A stretch of 64,000 nucleotides of DNA from Providencia zhijiangensis (GTDB lineage: Bacteria; Pseudomonadota; Gammaproteobacteria; Enterobacterales; Enterobacteriaceae), in contig NZ_CP135990.1 in assembly GCF_030315915.2 (NCBI RefSeq), forward strand, positions 1,054,001-1,118,000, read 5' to 3'. How positions within the stretch are numbered: the stretch's first letter is position 1; each line of letters starts with the position of its first letter. Shown one piece after another: positions 16,907 to 26,530 of this stretch. The position numbers were made by a program, and so were the translations under genes. A model generated the notes under the pieces. The model ran no database searches and was not told the origin of the DNA. It saw only the letters and a list, made by a program, of their open reading frames with translations.

Positions 16907-17596
16907 ATGTTAAGTCCTTATGAATGGGAAGCGATTTACCTCAGTTTAAAAGTTTCCAGCGTGGCGGTGCTATTTAGCTTACCGTTTGGTATTTTGATGG
17001 CTTGGGTATTAGTCCGCTGCCATTTTCCTGGCAAAACATTGCTCGACAGTATTATCCACTTACCACTGGTGCTGCCACCAGTGGTAGTGGGGTATTTGCT
17101 ACTCGTTAGTATGGGAAAGCGAGGGTTCATTGGCGAATGGCTGTATGACTGGTTTGGTTTCAGTTTTACATTCAGTTGGCGAGGAGCCGCATTAGCATCG
17201 GCGGTGGTTGCATTTCCATTAATGGTGAGAGCGATACGCTTAGCGCTAGAAGCCGTAGATAAAAAGCTGGAACAAGCCGCACGAACCCTTGGTGCAAGCC
17301 CATTAAGAGTTTTTTTCACGATCACCATTCCATTATCGTTGCCGGGAATTATCGTCGGTACGGTTTTAGCGTTTGCACGTTCTCTTGGCGAATTTGGGGC
17401 AACCATTACGTTTGTGTCTAATATTCCAGGGGAAACTCAGACAATCCCACTCGCTATGTATACATTGATAGAAACGCCGGGAGCAGAAACTGATGCGGCG
17501 CGTCTGTGTATTATTGCGATTGTCTTAGCATTAATTTCGTTATTAATTTCAGAATGGCTCACCCGTTGGGGCAAGAAGCGTCTGGGGGTAGCCTAG
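16907..17596 (+). CDS. modB: Molybdate ABC transporter permease ModB
   Basis: Inner-membrane permease of the molybdate importer. The 229-residue protein has about five to six membrane segments and the EAA loop ([28 protein letters not shown]) that docks on ModC. I chose ATG 16907 because the length then equals E. coli ModB; a TTG six bases earlier would add two residues. It lies 22 bases after modA and two bases before modC. Confidence 0.96.
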   Translation: MLSPYEWEAIYLSLKVSSVAVLFSLPFGILMAWVLVRCHFPGKTLLDSIIHLPLVLPPVVVGYLLLVSMGKRGFIGEWLYDWFGFSFTFSWRGAALASAVVAFPLMVRAIRLALEAVDKKLEQAARTLGASPLRVFFTITIPLSLPGIIVGTVLAFARSLGEFGATITFVSNIPGETQTIPLAMYTLIETPGAETDAARLCIIAIVLALISLLISEWLTRWGKKRLGVA

Positions 17597-17597
17597 T

Positions 17598-18665
17598 ATG
17601 TTAGAACTAAATTTTGCGCAAAAATTGGGTGATTTACAAATGGAAGTGAATACCCAGTTACCCACGGAAAGCATCACGGCAGTTTTTGGATTATCCGGTG
17701 CGGGAAAAACATCACTAATCAATGTGATAGGCGGATTAACTAAGCCAAATAAAGGGCGGATAGTCCTAAATGGACGTACGCTGGTGGATATCGAAAAAGG
17801 CATCTGTCTACCCCCAGAAAAGCGCCATATTGGCTATGTTTTCCAAGATGCTCGGTTATTTCCTCACTACCGCGTAAAAAGTAATTTACGTTACGGTATG
17901 GCGCCGCAAATGAAAGAGCGATTCGACGATATCGTTGAATTGTTGGGAATTGAAAAATTACTAAATCGCTTCCCAATGACCCTATCCGGTGGGGAAAAAC
18001 AGCGAGTGGCGATTGGGCGCGCATTATTAACAGCGCCTGAAATTCTGTTGATGGACGAGCCATTAGCCTCCCTTGATCTCCCACGTAAGCGTGAATTATT
18101 GCCTTACTTAGAAAAGCTTTCCCAAGACGTTAAAATCCCAATTTTGTATGTCAGTCATAGCCTCGATGAAATCCTGCGTTTGGCTGATAAAGTTATCGTC
18201 ATGGCGCAAGGTAAAGTGAAGGCATTTGGCCCCCTAGAAGAGGTGTGGGCAAGTAGTGCTCTGCGACCTTGGTTGCAGCAAGAAACCTTGAGTAGCGTGC
18301 TGAGTGTGGAAGTGCATAGCCAGCATCCAGATTATCAGATGACGGCGGTGATGGTTGGCAATCAAAAATTGTGGATCCCCCGCATCGATGTAGATAAAAA
18401 CAGTGCGTTGCGGTTACGCATTGATGCGTCTGATGTCTCTTTAGTGCTTGAAAAACCGCAAGTTAGTAGTATCCGAAATATTCTATCTGCGGAAGTGGTG
18501 GAGTGGATAGAAGATGGCGAGCAAGTGGATGTGAAGTTAGATTTGGGTGATGAACACTATCTGTGGGCGAGGATTACGCGCTGGGCTAGGGATGAACTTT
18601 CGATCCGTAAGGGGCGGAAGGTGTTTGCGCAGGTTAAGTCGGCATCTCTTTCTAAAACATTCTAA
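17598..18665 (+). CDS. modC: Molybdate ABC transporter ATPase ModC
   Basis: ATPase that powers ModB. The 355-residue protein has Walker [11 protein letters not shown] near residue 31, the Q-loop region [14 protein letters not shown], signature [16 protein letters not shown], Walker [13 protein letters not shown] and the H-loop [10 protein letters not shown]-terminal MOP-like domain (about 285-355) binds molybdate and can inhibit transport in some homologues. It is the last gene of modABC and is followed by an ERIC-like element. Confidence 0.97.
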   Translation: MLELNFAQKLGDLQMEVNTQLPTESITAVFGLSGAGKTSLINVIGGLTKPNKGRIVLNGRTLVDIEKGICLPPEKRHIGYVFQDARLFPHYRVKSNLRYGMAPQMKERFDDIVELLGIEKLLNRFPMTLSGGEKQRVAIGRALLTAPEILLMDEPLASLDLPRKRELLPYLEKLSQDVKIPILYVSHSLDEILRLADKVIVMAQGKVKAFGPLEEVWASSALRPWLQQETLSSVLSVEVHSQHPDYQMTAVMVGNQKLWIPRIDVDKNSALRLRIDASDVSLVLEKPQVSSIRNILSAEVVEWIEDGEQVDVKLDLGDEHYLWARITRWARDELSIRKGRKVFAQVKSASLSKTF

Positions 18666-18670
18666 AGGAT

Positions 18671-18785
18671 TGTCGTTCTTCACACCGCAGCGTTGTTGCC
18701 TTCATTAACTCACCCTAGTCACATACTTGTGTATGCTCCTAGGGATGAGTGAATTCGTCGCCTAGCTGCAATGCGAATAACTTAG
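18671..18785. repeat. ERIC-like intergenic repeat
   Basis: An imperfect palindrome between the convergent modC and ybhA. CTCACCCTAG (18709-18718) and CATAC (18722-18726) pair with GTATG (18731-18735) and CTAGGG-A-TGAG (18739-18749). TATGCTCCTAGGGATGAGTGA matches, with a few changes, one core half of the enterobacterial repetitive intergenic consensus, and the opposite strand of the left arm matches the other half. The outer arms (GCAGC near 18687, GCTGC near 18765) also pair. The outer limits are approximate. Confidence 0.8.
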
Positions 18786-18803
18786 AGCCTTGCTCCGAGT
18801 TAT
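18777..18803. repeat. Small hairpin beside the ERIC-like element
   Basis: ATAACT-TA-GAGC, loop CTT, GCTC-CG-AGTTAT form a stem-loop with one internal mismatch. It lies between the repeat and the 3' end of ybhA. No T tract follows on either strand, so a terminator role is uncertain. Confidence 0.5.
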
Positions 18804-18828
18804 GCATTTATCTATGCGACAGTACTTC

Positions 18829-19647
18829 TTACAAAACATATTTGCGGATCACTTCGGCGATACCGGGTTCGGTATTAACGCGAGTGACTAGCTTGGCTTG
18901 CTGCTTGATTTCATCAACGGCGTTACCCATAGCAACCCCTAGACCCGCAGTCGTTAGCATACTTAAATCATTGAAATTATCGCCGAAAGCAACCACATCA
19001 TTCATGCTCATGCCTTGGGATTCGACCCATTCTTTCAGGCGCTGGCCTTTGCTATTGCCTTTGCGACCCACATCCACTTGATCTTCCCACGACCATTCGC
19101 AATCTAAGTCTAATTCTGACTCAATTTCACGAACAACATCGTGCAGGCGTTGATGGTCTGGGGAGGTGACTGCAAATTTCCAAATATATTCATACTGATT
19201 GAGCGCATGAGCGAAGTCTTCGATAAATTCGAAGTTTGGACGCTGGTGTTGAGGTAAAGATTGCGCCCAATTTAATGTCCGCGTCACACCTTCAGTTTTC
19301 GTGTGATATAGCATCGCATTATCAACATACATTAAATGTTGAATATCAGAGCCGCGCAGTTTTTCAATCAGTAAAGCAGCGGAATCCACCGTCATTGGGT
19401 TCGACTCTAAGACTTTTTTACCTAAATAGTCATACAGATAGGTACCGTTACAGCAAATTGCGGGGGTATCTAAGTCAAGCGTCTGATAAAACGGATGAAT
19501 GGCCACATGGTGGCGACCTGTCACAATGATGACTTTGACCCCTTGTCGACGGGCTTCATTCAGGGCTTCTAAAGATTCGGGCAGAATTTTTTTCTGGTGA
19601 TCAAGTAGCGTTCCATCGAGATCAAGGGCAATAACACGGTATGACAT
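18829..19647 (-). CDS. ybhA: Pyridoxal phosphate phosphatase YbhA (HAD family)
   Basis: HAD-superfamily phosphatase of the Cof type; E. coli YbhA acts on pyridoxal 5'-phosphate and sugar phosphates. The 272-residue protein has motif I ALDLDGTLLD near residue 8, motif II IIVTGRHH near 45, the Lys motif in RKGNSKGQRL, and motif IV AFGDNFNDLSML near 220. ATG 19647 has GGAG at the right distance on the minus strand; an ATG four codons upstream overlaps that ribosome site. In E. coli too, ybhA lies between modC and pgl. Confidence 0.93.
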   Translation of the reverse strand: MSYRVIALDLDGTLLDHQKKILPESLEALNEARRQGVKVIIVTGRHHVAIHPFYQTLDLDTPAICCNGTYLYDYLGKKVLESNPMTVDSAALLIEKLRGSDIQHLMYVDNAMLYHTKTEGVTRTLNWAQSLPQHQRPNFEFIEDFAHALNQYEYIWKFAVTSPDHQRLHDVVREIESELDLDCEWSWEDQVDVGRKGNSKGQRLKEWVESQGMSMNDVVAFGDNFNDLSMLTTAGLGVAMGNAVDEIKQQAKLVTRVNTEPGIAEVIRKYVL

Positions 19648-19859
19648 AAACGACTCCATATGATTTTTTCGGATTCATTTTAGGGCTTTATGATAACTGA
19701 AGTTGATTAGTGTTTATACACTAAACTGTGCTGCGTAGGTTTTTAGTGGTGATTGGGTTTTTAACCGTAATTTGGTTTTTTAGCGGCAATTTGATTTTTT
19801 TTCGGTATAGTCAGTCCATCATTTCATTCGATGATTTTACTATCAATCAAGGAGTCAGG

Positions 19860-20840
19860 ATGGATCAGGTTGTTTATGTTGCCAGCCCAGAAACCCAACA
19901 AATTCACGTTTGGGCGATGAACCAAGTGGGTGAACTCTCACTGCTGCAAACCGTGAGTACACCGGGGCAAGTGCAGCCAATGGTGGTGAGCCACGATAAA
20001 AAGCATCTGTATATCGGGGTCGGGCCTCACCTGAGTGTTGTGACCTATGATATTGAACCTCAAGGCACATTACGTTTTAAAGCGCAGACCAGCGTGCCGG
20101 GAAAACCCGTGCATTTGTCGCTGGATAATAGCGGTAAATTCCTGTTTGTCCCTTCTTATCACCAGCACAATTTAACGGTATTACCGATTGGCAGTGACGG
20201 CGTTGCAGGGGCACCAATTCAAGTTATCGAAGGATTACGCCATCCGCATTCATCCCATATGGACGCTGATAATCAGCAGCTGTGGGTGCCATGTTTAGGC
20301 GAAGATCATATTCGCCTGTTTGATCTGACAGAAAATGGCTATTTAACTGAAGCCACAGCGGATCAAATCACGACAGCATTGAAATCAGGTCCTCGCCATT
20401 TAGCGCTACACCCTCAAGAAAAAGTGATTTACTGCTTGAATGAACTAGATTCCACGATCAACGTTTATTATAAATTTACGCGTTACCGTGAAATGCAGAA
20501 TGTCGCGTTGTACCCTGAGGGGAATCAGAGCCAGCGTTGGGCGGCGGATATTCATATCACGCCAAATGGTCGTCATTTATATGCGAGTGAACGCTCAGAA
20601 AGTTACTTAGCTCACTATCAAGTGTCTGAGAATGGGCGCGAGTTAAGTTTAGTTGGACGCTACCCAACGCAAGCGCAGCCTCGTGGTTTTAATATTGACC
20701 CATCAGGGAGTTTCTTGGTATCGAGCGGACAAAAATCCGATCATATTTCCGTATCAGAGATTGATTCTATCACTGGAAAATTGACTGAATTAGCGAGTTA
20801 TAAAGCCTCTGCGGGCTGTATGTGGGTGACATTCCGTTAA
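19860..20840 (+). CDS. pgl: 6-phosphogluconolactonase Pgl
   Basis: Hydrolyses 6-phosphogluconolactone in the oxidative pentose phosphate pathway; the YbhE-type enzyme is a seven-bladed propeller. The 326-residue protein has repeats such as YVASPETQQIHVW, KFLFVPSYHQHNLTVLPI, GPRHLALHPQEKVIYCLNELD and RHLYASERSESYLAHY. ATG 19860 is preceded by AAGGAG at 19849-19854. The frame runs open for 44 codons upstream, but that stretch is membrane-like and has no ribosome site; I do not count it. Confidence 0.95.
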   Translation: MDQVVYVASPETQQIHVWAMNQVGELSLLQTVSTPGQVQPMVVSHDKKHLYIGVGPHLSVVTYDIEPQGTLRFKAQTSVPGKPVHLSLDNSGKFLFVPSYHQHNLTVLPIGSDGVAGAPIQVIEGLRHPHSSHMDADNQQLWVPCLGEDHIRLFDLTENGYLTEATADQITTALKSGPRHLALHPQEKVIYCLNELDSTINVYYKFTRYREMQNVALYPEGNQSQRWAADIHITPNGRHLYASERSESYLAHYQVSENGRELSLVGRYPTQAQPRGFNIDPSGSFLVSSGQKSDHISVSEIDSITGKLTELASYKASAGCMWVTFR

Positions 20841-20850
20841 AGGTTGAGCA

Positions 20851-20881
20851 AATGTCGCTGAGTGGACAGCTCAGCGACATT
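20851..20881. terminator. Shared terminator of pgl and bioA
   Basis: AATGTCGCTGAG (20851-20862) and CTCAGCGACATT (20870-20881) form a perfect 12-bp stem with a seven-base loop between the convergent genes. Short T runs lie on the + side, so it probably works mainly for pgl. Confidence 0.7.
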
Positions 20882-20886
20882 TTACG

Positions 20887-22158
20887 TTAAGCGGCGAGCA
20901 CTTTTTCCATTGCTTGAGTTATTTTACTTAGCTGTTCTGGGGTAATAATATACGGCGGCATCACATAAATAAGCTTACCAAATGGGCGTACCCATACCCC
21001 TTCAGCCACAAAAACTTTCTGCAATTCGGCCGTATTGACCGGCTGCTTCATCTCAATCACACCTATAGTGCCTAACACCCGAATATCCTGCACACTTGAA
21101 TAACGGGCAAGGGGAAGTAACTCCGTTCTCAGTTGCTGTTCAATGTTGGCAACAGTTTCTTGCCATGGGTTTTCTAGCAATAATTTCAAACTGGCATTGG
21201 CAACGGCGCAGGCCAATGGGTTCCCCATAAAGGTCGGTCCGTGCATAAAGCAGCCTGCTTCCCCATTACTGATGGTTTCCGCGACATGGCGGGTGGCAAT
21301 GGTGGCAGATAGCGTCATATATCCCCCCGTCAAACCTTTTCCTAGGCACATGATATCAGGTGAAATTTCTGCATGCTGGCAAGCAAATAACTTTCCGGTA
21401 CGGCCAAACCCTGTGGCGATTTCATCCGCAATCAGCAGTAATCCGTAGTGGTCGCAAAGCTCACGAACGCCTTTAAGGTAATTAGGATGATAGAAACGCA
21501 TTCCGCCCGCACCTTGTACGATAGGTTCGAGGATGATCGCAGCAATATCTTGATGGTTTTCGGCAAGTTGATGCTTGAGTGGCTGAAGATCATTTTCATT
21601 CCATTCATCATGGAAACCACATTGAGGCGCGTCGACAAAAATATGAGGCGGCAAATAACCTTTGTATAAACCGTGCATGGAATTGTCAGGATCACACACC
21701 GCCATCGCACCAAAAGTATCCCCATGATAACCATGACGTAACGTGAGAATTCGCTGGCGCTTTTCACCACGAGCTTGCCAGTATTGCAGCGCCATTTTTA
21801 AGGAAACTTCCACGGCGACGGAGCCTGAATCGGCAAGGAAAACACACTCTAATGGCTCAGGGGTGATGGCAACCAGTTGCTTGCACAATGCAATGGCGGG
21901 TGGATGGGTAATGCCCCCGAACATCACGTGGGACATTTTCGCCAGTTGGTCGGTGACTGCTTGATTGAGTACCGGGTGATTATAGCCATGAATGGTTGCC
22001 CACCATGATGACATTCCATCCACCAGCCTTCTACCACCTTCCATAATCAGCTCCGCACCTTCTGCGGCAACGATTGGGTAGGCAGGAATAGGGTGGCTCA
22101 TTGAGGTGTAAGGATGCCAAATGTGCTTGGCATCAAAAGCAATATCACAGCTGTCCAT
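20887..22158 (-). CDS. bioA: Adenosylmethionine-8-amino-7-oxononanoate aminotransferase BioA
   Basis: BioA converts KAPA to DAPA with S-adenosylmethionine as amino donor; it is PLP dependent and cytosolic. The 423-residue protein has HPYTSM near residue 15, [58 protein letters not shown] and [16 protein letters not shown] with the PLP lysine. It is transcribed away from bioBFCD across a short shared control region, the classical enterobacterial arrangement. Confidence 0.97.
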   Translation of the reverse strand: MDSCDIAFDAKHIWHPYTSMSHPIPAYPIVAAEGAELIMEGGRRLVDGMSSWWATIHGYNHPVLNQAVTDQLAKMSHVMFGGITHPPAIALCKQLVAITPEPLECVFLADSGSVAVEVSLKMALQYWQARGEKRQRILTLRHGYHGDTFGAMAVCDPDNSMHGLYKGYLPPHIFVDAPQCGFHDEWNENDLQPLKHQLAENHQDIAAIILEPIVQGAGGMRFYHPNYLKGVRELCDHYGLLLIADEIATGFGRTGKLFACQHAEISPDIMCLGKGLTGGYMTLSATIATRHVAETISNGEAGCFMHGPTFMGNPLACAVANASLKLLLENPWQETVANIEQQLRTELLPLARYSSVQDIRVLGTIGVIEMKQPVNTAELQKVFVAEGVWVRPFGKLIYVMPPYIITPEQLSKITQAMEKVLAA

Positions 22159-22167
22159 AATTATTTT

Positions 22168-22200
22168 CCGTCAACTTTTTTTAGATCATTTAGTTGACAT
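22168..22200. promoter_or_regulatory. Putative BirA operator between bioA and bioB
   Basis: GTCAACT (22170-22176) and AGTTGAC (22192-22198) are inverted copies 15 bases apart, midway between the divergent starts. BirA sites have inverted TTGTAAACC-like halves at about this spacing. The halves here deviate from the E. coli sequence, so this rests mainly on position and symmetry. Confidence 0.55.
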
Positions 22201-22251
22201 GATAATCGCAATATTTAAACTGGCAACAACTTTTTCAACTGGAGAGTTCCC

Positions 22252-23289
22252 GTGAGCCAACTAAAACAGTGGACAATAAAACAAGCTAACGAACTGTTTT
22301 CAATGCCGTTTTTTGAATTATTATTTCAAGCACAGCAAGTACATCGCCAACATTTTGACCCGCAACAAGTGCAAGTGAGCACGCTGCTATCTATCAAAAC
22401 AGGGGCATGCCCTGAAGATTGTAAGTATTGCGCTCAGAGTGCGCGGTATAAAACGGGCTTAGAAACTGAGCGCTTGATGGAAGTCCAGCAAGTGGTTGAA
22501 TCGGCGAAGAAAGCGAAAAATGCCGGTTCTACGCGTTTTTGTATGGGGGCTGCGTGGCGTAACCCGAAAGAGCGTGATATGCCTTACCTTGAAATGATGG
22601 TCAAGGAAGTGAAAGCGCTAGGCATGGAAACGTGCATGACGCTGGGAATGATTGATGATTCGCAAGCAGGTCGCTTAGCGGATGCCGGTTTGGATTACTA
22701 TAACCATAACCTTGATACCTCACCGGAATATTACGGCAATATTATCACCACGCGAACTTACCAAGACCGTTTAGATACGCTGGATAACGTGCGTAATGCG
22801 GGAATTAAAGTCTGTTCAGGTGGCATTTTGGGCCTAGGTGAAAAAGTCAGTGACCGTGCGGCATTACTCGTGCAGCTGGCGAACTTACCAAAACCACCTG
22901 AAAGTGTGCCTATCAATATGTTGATGAAGGTTGAAGGCACGCCAATGGCAGATAACGACGATGTCGATCCATTTGATTTTATTCGTACTATTGCTGTGGC
23001 GCGGATTATGATGCCAAGCTCCTACGTGCGTTTATCCGCAGGGCGTGAGCATATGAACGAGCAAACCCAAGCGTTGTGCTTTATGGCGGGTGCGAACTCT
23101 GTTTTCTATGGCTGCAAACTGTTAACCACACCAAACCCTGATGAAAATAAAGATATTGCGCTGTTTAAAAAGCTGAATATCAACCCTGAGCGTATCGAAA
23201 TGGAAGACGCGGAAGATCTGCAAGCAGCTAAATTGGCAGAAACACTGTTAACCGCTGACAATCCGCAATTCTATAATGCGGCAGTCTGA
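22252..23289 (+). CDS. bioB: Biotin synthase BioB
   Basis: Radical SAM enzyme that inserts sulfur into dethiobiotin, the last step of biotin synthesis. The 345-residue protein has the cluster motif CPEDCKYC near residue 53-60, then [43 protein letters not shown] and RLSAGRE. It starts with GTG at 22252 behind GGAG at 22241-22244. Its TGA overlaps the bioF ATG by one base. Confidence 0.97.
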   Translation: MSQLKQWTIKQANELFSMPFFELLFQAQQVHRQHFDPQQVQVSTLLSIKTGACPEDCKYCAQSARYKTGLETERLMEVQQVVESAKKAKNAGSTRFCMGAAWRNPKERDMPYLEMMVKEVKALGMETCMTLGMIDDSQAGRLADAGLDYYNHNLDTSPEYYGNIITTRTYQDRLDTLDNVRNAGIKVCSGGILGLGEKVSDRAALLVQLANLPKPPESVPINMLMKVEGTPMADNDDVDPFDFIRTIAVARIMMPSSYVRLSAGREHMNEQTQALCFMAGANSVFYGCKLLTTPNPDENKDIALFKKLNINPERIEMEDAEDLQAAKLAETLLTADNPQFYNAAV

Positions 23290-24446
23290 TGGCCTGGTCA
23301 TCGTTTATTGATGGCCAATTGCAGAAGCGTAAAGACGCTTCTGCATGGCGTGAGCGCCGCTGTATTGAAAAAAGCTCTGGGCGGGAACTCCATTTTCAAG
23401 GCAAAAGCTACCTGAATTTTTCGTCGAATGATTATTTAGGGCTGAGCCAACATCCTGAAAGTATCCGTGCTTGGCAGCAAGGTGCGCAAGAGTATGGGGT
23501 TGGAAGTGGTGGCTCTGGGCATATCACGGGGTTCACTCACGCTCATTACCAAGCGGAGCAGAAGCTAGCGGATTGGCTAGGTTATCCACGTGCCATTTTG
23601 TTTATCTCTGGCTTTGCCGCTAACCATGCTTTGATCACCGCGTTAATGACGGCGGAAGACCGTATTTTGGCTGATAAACTCAGCCATGCTTCTTTGTTAG
23701 AAGGGGCGATGCATTCCCAAGCCCAGTTACGACGCTTTAGTCACAATAGCGTTGATTCACTCGAAAAGTTAATCAGCAAACCCCATGCAGCGAAAACGTT
23801 AGTGGTGACGGAAGGGGTGTTCAGCATGGATGGGGATAGTGCGCCACTTGATGAACTGCAAACACTGGCTCACGCTCACAATGCATGGTTGATGGTGGAT
23901 GATGCTCATGGACTTGGGATCTGGGGAAAACAAGGGCGTGGTAGCTGTGATGAATATGGTATTAAGCCCGATATTCTCGTGGCCACCTTTGGTAAAGCCG
24001 TTGGCGTTAGCGGGGCCGCGGTGTTGTGTGATGAACGCACTGCGGACTTTTTAATTCAAGCGGCTCGCCATCTTATTTACAGCACCTCAATGCCTCCGGC
24101 TCAAGCCGTCGCTATCTCTGCGGCGATAGAAAATATTCAACAAGCGGACGAGGAACGGGCTCAATTGCAGCGCAATATTCGCTATTTTAGGCGCCAGCTT
24201 AATTTACCGGATATGCAGTTGGTGGATTCGAATACGGCTATCCAACCGCTGATTGTCGGGGATAACGAAAAGAGTTTGCAGTTATCACAATTTTTGCGCG
24301 AGAAAGGCATTTGGGTTCAAGCAATTAGACCGCCGACGGTTCCACCGGGTAGTGCCAGATTACGAATGACATTAAGCGCCGCTCATCAGCAAGACGATAT
24401 CGACAAATTATTGGAGGCACTCAATGAGTTTGTCTTTGTATCATGA
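23289..24446 (+). CDS. bioF: 8-amino-7-oxononanoate synthase BioF
   Basis: PLP enzyme joining pimeloyl thioester and alanine to KAPA. The 385-residue protein has [14 protein letters not shown] near residue 45, [58 protein letters not shown] and [11 protein letters not shown] with the PLP lysine. It overlaps bioB by one base and bioC by 23 bases, so translation is probably coupled. Confidence 0.97.
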   Translation: MAWSSFIDGQLQKRKDASAWRERRCIEKSSGRELHFQGKSYLNFSSNDYLGLSQHPESIRAWQQGAQEYGVGSGGSGHITGFTHAHYQAEQKLADWLGYPRAILFISGFAANHALITALMTAEDRILADKLSHASLLEGAMHSQAQLRRFSHNSVDSLEKLISKPHAAKTLVVTEGVFSMDGDSAPLDELQTLAHAHNAWLMVDDAHGLGIWGKQGRGSCDEYGIKPDILVATFGKAVGVSGAAVLCDERTADFLIQAARHLIYSTSMPPAQAVAISAAIENIQQADEERAQLQRNIRYFRRQLNLPDMQLVDSNTAIQPLIVGDNEKSLQLSQFLREKGIWVQAIRPPTVPPGSARLRMTLSAAHQQDDIDKLLEALNEFVFVS

Positions 24447-25239
24447 TGAGGCGAGTTTATCGCGAAATATTCGAGAAAAAACTAAGATAGCTTCCGCATT
24501 TGGGCGTGCAGCTTCTCGTTATGATTCTCTGGCTAGCTATCAACAAAATAGCGGTAAGCAGCTGCTTAGCTTGTTAGAAGGCCACGGGGCAATAGAGACG
24601 CCTGTGTTTTCTCAACAGGTATTAGATGCGGGCTGTGGGACTGGATTTTTTAGCCAAATTATCAAACAGAGGGGAGCGCATGTGACGGCGCTTGACCTCT
24701 CTGCCGGCATGCTAGATGTTGCGCGAAACAAGCAAGCGGCACACCGTTATGTATGTGGGGATATGGACGCGCTTCCTTTTGAGGATGCCAGTTTTGATTG
24801 GGTATTTTCGAATTTAGCCATTCAGTGGTGCGATGATCTATCTCATGCTCTAAGCGAGTTATATCGTGTGACCAAGCCTGGTGGCATTATCGGGTTCACC
24901 ACATTAGCGGAGCACTCCCTTGGTGAACTCTCGACGGCTTGGAAAGCGTTAGATGACTCCCCTCATGTTAACCGTTTTTTACCCTACTCAAAGATTATTA
25001 AGAGCTGTCAGGCGTGGCGTAGCCAACTTTATCAACAAGCGGATACGCTCTATTTTTCTAACCTCATTGAATTGCTTAATTCGGTGAAGGGAATCGGCGC
25101 AACTCACTTAACTGCGGGTCGCCAAGCGGGGCTGATGACTCGTCAGCGTTTGCAGCAACTAATCGAGGTATACCCAAATACCGAGAAAGGGCTGCCATTA
25201 ACCTATCAAACTGTATTTGGAATTATTTATCGTGACTAA
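24424..25239 (+). CDS. bioC: Malonyl-ACP O-methyltransferase BioC
   Basis: BioC methylates malonyl-ACP so that the fatty acid machinery can build pimeloyl-ACP. The 271-residue protein is a class I SAM methyltransferase: [15 protein letters not shown] near residue 58, [32 protein letters not shown] and the family hallmark LKGIGATHL-like segment [18 protein letters not shown] at about 24411 precedes ATG 24424, which supports this start although it makes the N-terminus some 15 residues longer than in E. coli. Confidence 0.94.
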   Translation: MSLSLYHDEASLSRNIREKTKIASAFGRAASRYDSLASYQQNSGKQLLSLLEGHGAIETPVFSQQVLDAGCGTGFFSQIIKQRGAHVTALDLSAGMLDVARNKQAAHRYVCGDMDALPFEDASFDWVFSNLAIQWCDDLSHALSELYRVTKPGGIIGFTTLAEHSLGELSTAWKALDDSPHVNRFLPYSKIIKSCQAWRSQLYQQADTLYFSNLIELLNSVKGIGATHLTAGRQAGLMTRQRLQQLIEVYPNTEKGLPLTYQTVFGIIYRD

Positions 25240-25906
25240 AACGTATTTTGTAACCGGAACCGATACTGAAATCGGCAAAACGATGTCGAGTTGTGCATTG
25301 TTGCAAGCGGCTAATCTGCAAGGGCTGAAAACCGTAGGGTATAAGCCAGTTGCTTCAGGTAGCGAAATGACGACACAAGGTTTGCGTAATAGCGATGCAC
25401 TACAACTGCAAGCTAATAGCCGCGTTACAGTGCCTTATGAGCAAATCAATCCGATCATTTTTGAAGTGCCTACATCACCACACATTGTTAGTGAAAAAAC
25501 AGGTCAGCCCATTGAATTTTCTGTGATGACTCAAGGGCTAAAACAGTTACAGAAGCAGGCTGAATGGGTACTAGTGGAAGGTGCTGGCGGCTGGTATACC
25601 CCATTATCTGCCGAACAAACCTACGCAGATTGGGTGGTTGAGCAGCAGTTACCCGTGATTTTGGTGGTTGGTGTGAAGCTTGGATGTATTAACCATGCGG
25701 TATTAACTGCGCAAGCTGTGAAAGCCTCTGGGTTATCTTTAGTTGGCTGGGTTGCGAATGAAGTGGAGCCTGCGGGCACATATCAACAAGAATATCTCAC
25801 TGCATTGAAGCGTATGATCGATGCGCCATGCTTAGGGGTCATCCCGCATATCGAAAGCCAATCTACCGATTGTTTAGGGCAATATTTAGACCTTTCCTTC
25901 CTTTAA
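25232..25906 (+). CDS. bioD: Dethiobiotin synthetase BioD
   Basis: BioD closes the ureido ring from DAPA, CO2 and ATP. The 224-residue protein begins [20 protein letters not shown] with the P loop, and has YKPVASGSE, GLRNSDA, LVEGAGGWYTPLS and VVGVKLGCINHA. The start is GTG 25232, inside the last codons of bioC (eight-base overlap). The frame is open five codons further up to a TTG, but the family start fits GTG. Confidence 0.95.
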   Translation: MTKTYFVTGTDTEIGKTMSSCALLQAANLQGLKTVGYKPVASGSEMTTQGLRNSDALQLQANSRVTVPYEQINPIIFEVPTSPHIVSEKTGQPIEFSVMTQGLKQLQKQAEWVLVEGAGGWYTPLSAEQTYADWVVEQQLPVILVVGVKLGCINHAVLTAQAVKASGLSLVGWVANEVEPAGTYQQEYLTALKRMIDAPCLGVIPHIESQSTDCLGQYLDLSFL

Positions 25907-26187
25907 GATCCCTTAAAAATCGTCATAAACCCGCTATACAATTAGCTATGGCGGGAATACGCCTTTGACTTGTTTTCGCCGATCTTTTTTAACGTTAATG
26001 ATCCTTTTTTTGTCAAGTTTCATCGGGAAAATACTAAGTAGTTTCCGTAAAAAAACAGAATATTTTTCTTTTGTCGCGAATGGAGAGTAAAAACACTTTC
26101 ACCATTTCGCCATATTTCTGTCATTTTATTGCCAAACCGTAAAATGAGCATGTTACGGGAGTGCATGAGGCGGAAGGACTTCCAGAG

Positions 26188-26210
26188 TTATCCACTATTT
26201 CTGTGGATAA
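26188..26210. promoter_or_regulatory. Pair of inverted DnaA boxes
   Basis: TTATCCACT (26188-26196) and TGTGGATAA (26202-26210, the reverse complement of the perfect box TTATCCACA) face each other five bases apart. DnaA boxes in the uvrB control region are known from E. coli, so DnaA may modulate uvrB here as well. Confidence 0.7.
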
Positions 26211-26477
26211 CCTTGTGAATTAACATTCAAAAACCATTCTGATGCTAGGTGACAAGCGGCTTTGCCTTTATTTGATGTGATTCTGGGCTTTTATATAATT
26301 TTATTTAAATACAATTAGTTAAATAAAAGCAAGCGTTCTATTTAGATTTGCGTTAAAGCCAAAAAGTCTAAAAGCATAAAATATCCACTTTCGAAAAGGT
26401 CAAGTTTTATTTTGGGGATAACATTTTCGTAAACAGATTTCAACCTCATAAAAAGGAAATTTATCGCCAGCACTTGA

Positions 26478-26497
26478 AGCTGGTTTTTTATCCAGTA
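26478..26497 (+). promoter_or_regulatory. LexA (SOS) box before uvrB
   Basis: AGCTGGTTTTTTATCCAGTA has the CTG-N10-CAG core and is very close to the SOS box of E. coli uvrB. It ends 33 bases before the start codon, so LexA would block uvrB until DNA damage. Confidence 0.85.
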
Positions 26498-26530
26498 TCA
26501 TAGGCGAGAGATTATTAAAGAGGCATAACT

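Larger units (their letters stand above)
25907..26530 (+). other. bioD-uvrB intergenic region
   Basis: About 620 bases without a gene. It starts with a GC-rich hairpin (25930-25938 with 25947-25955) that lacks a T run. It holds the inverted DnaA boxes at 26188-26210 and the LexA box before uvrB. I see no small ORF with a convincing ribosome site. Confidence 0.5.

Noticed and set aside
16936-17406. 156-codon minus-strand frame
   Set aside because: Antisense shadow of modB, which is certain by family and operon.
19728-19859. N-terminal membrane extension of Pgl
   Set aside because: The frame is open, but the lactonase is cytosolic and the AAGGAG site directly before ATG 19860 fixes the start.
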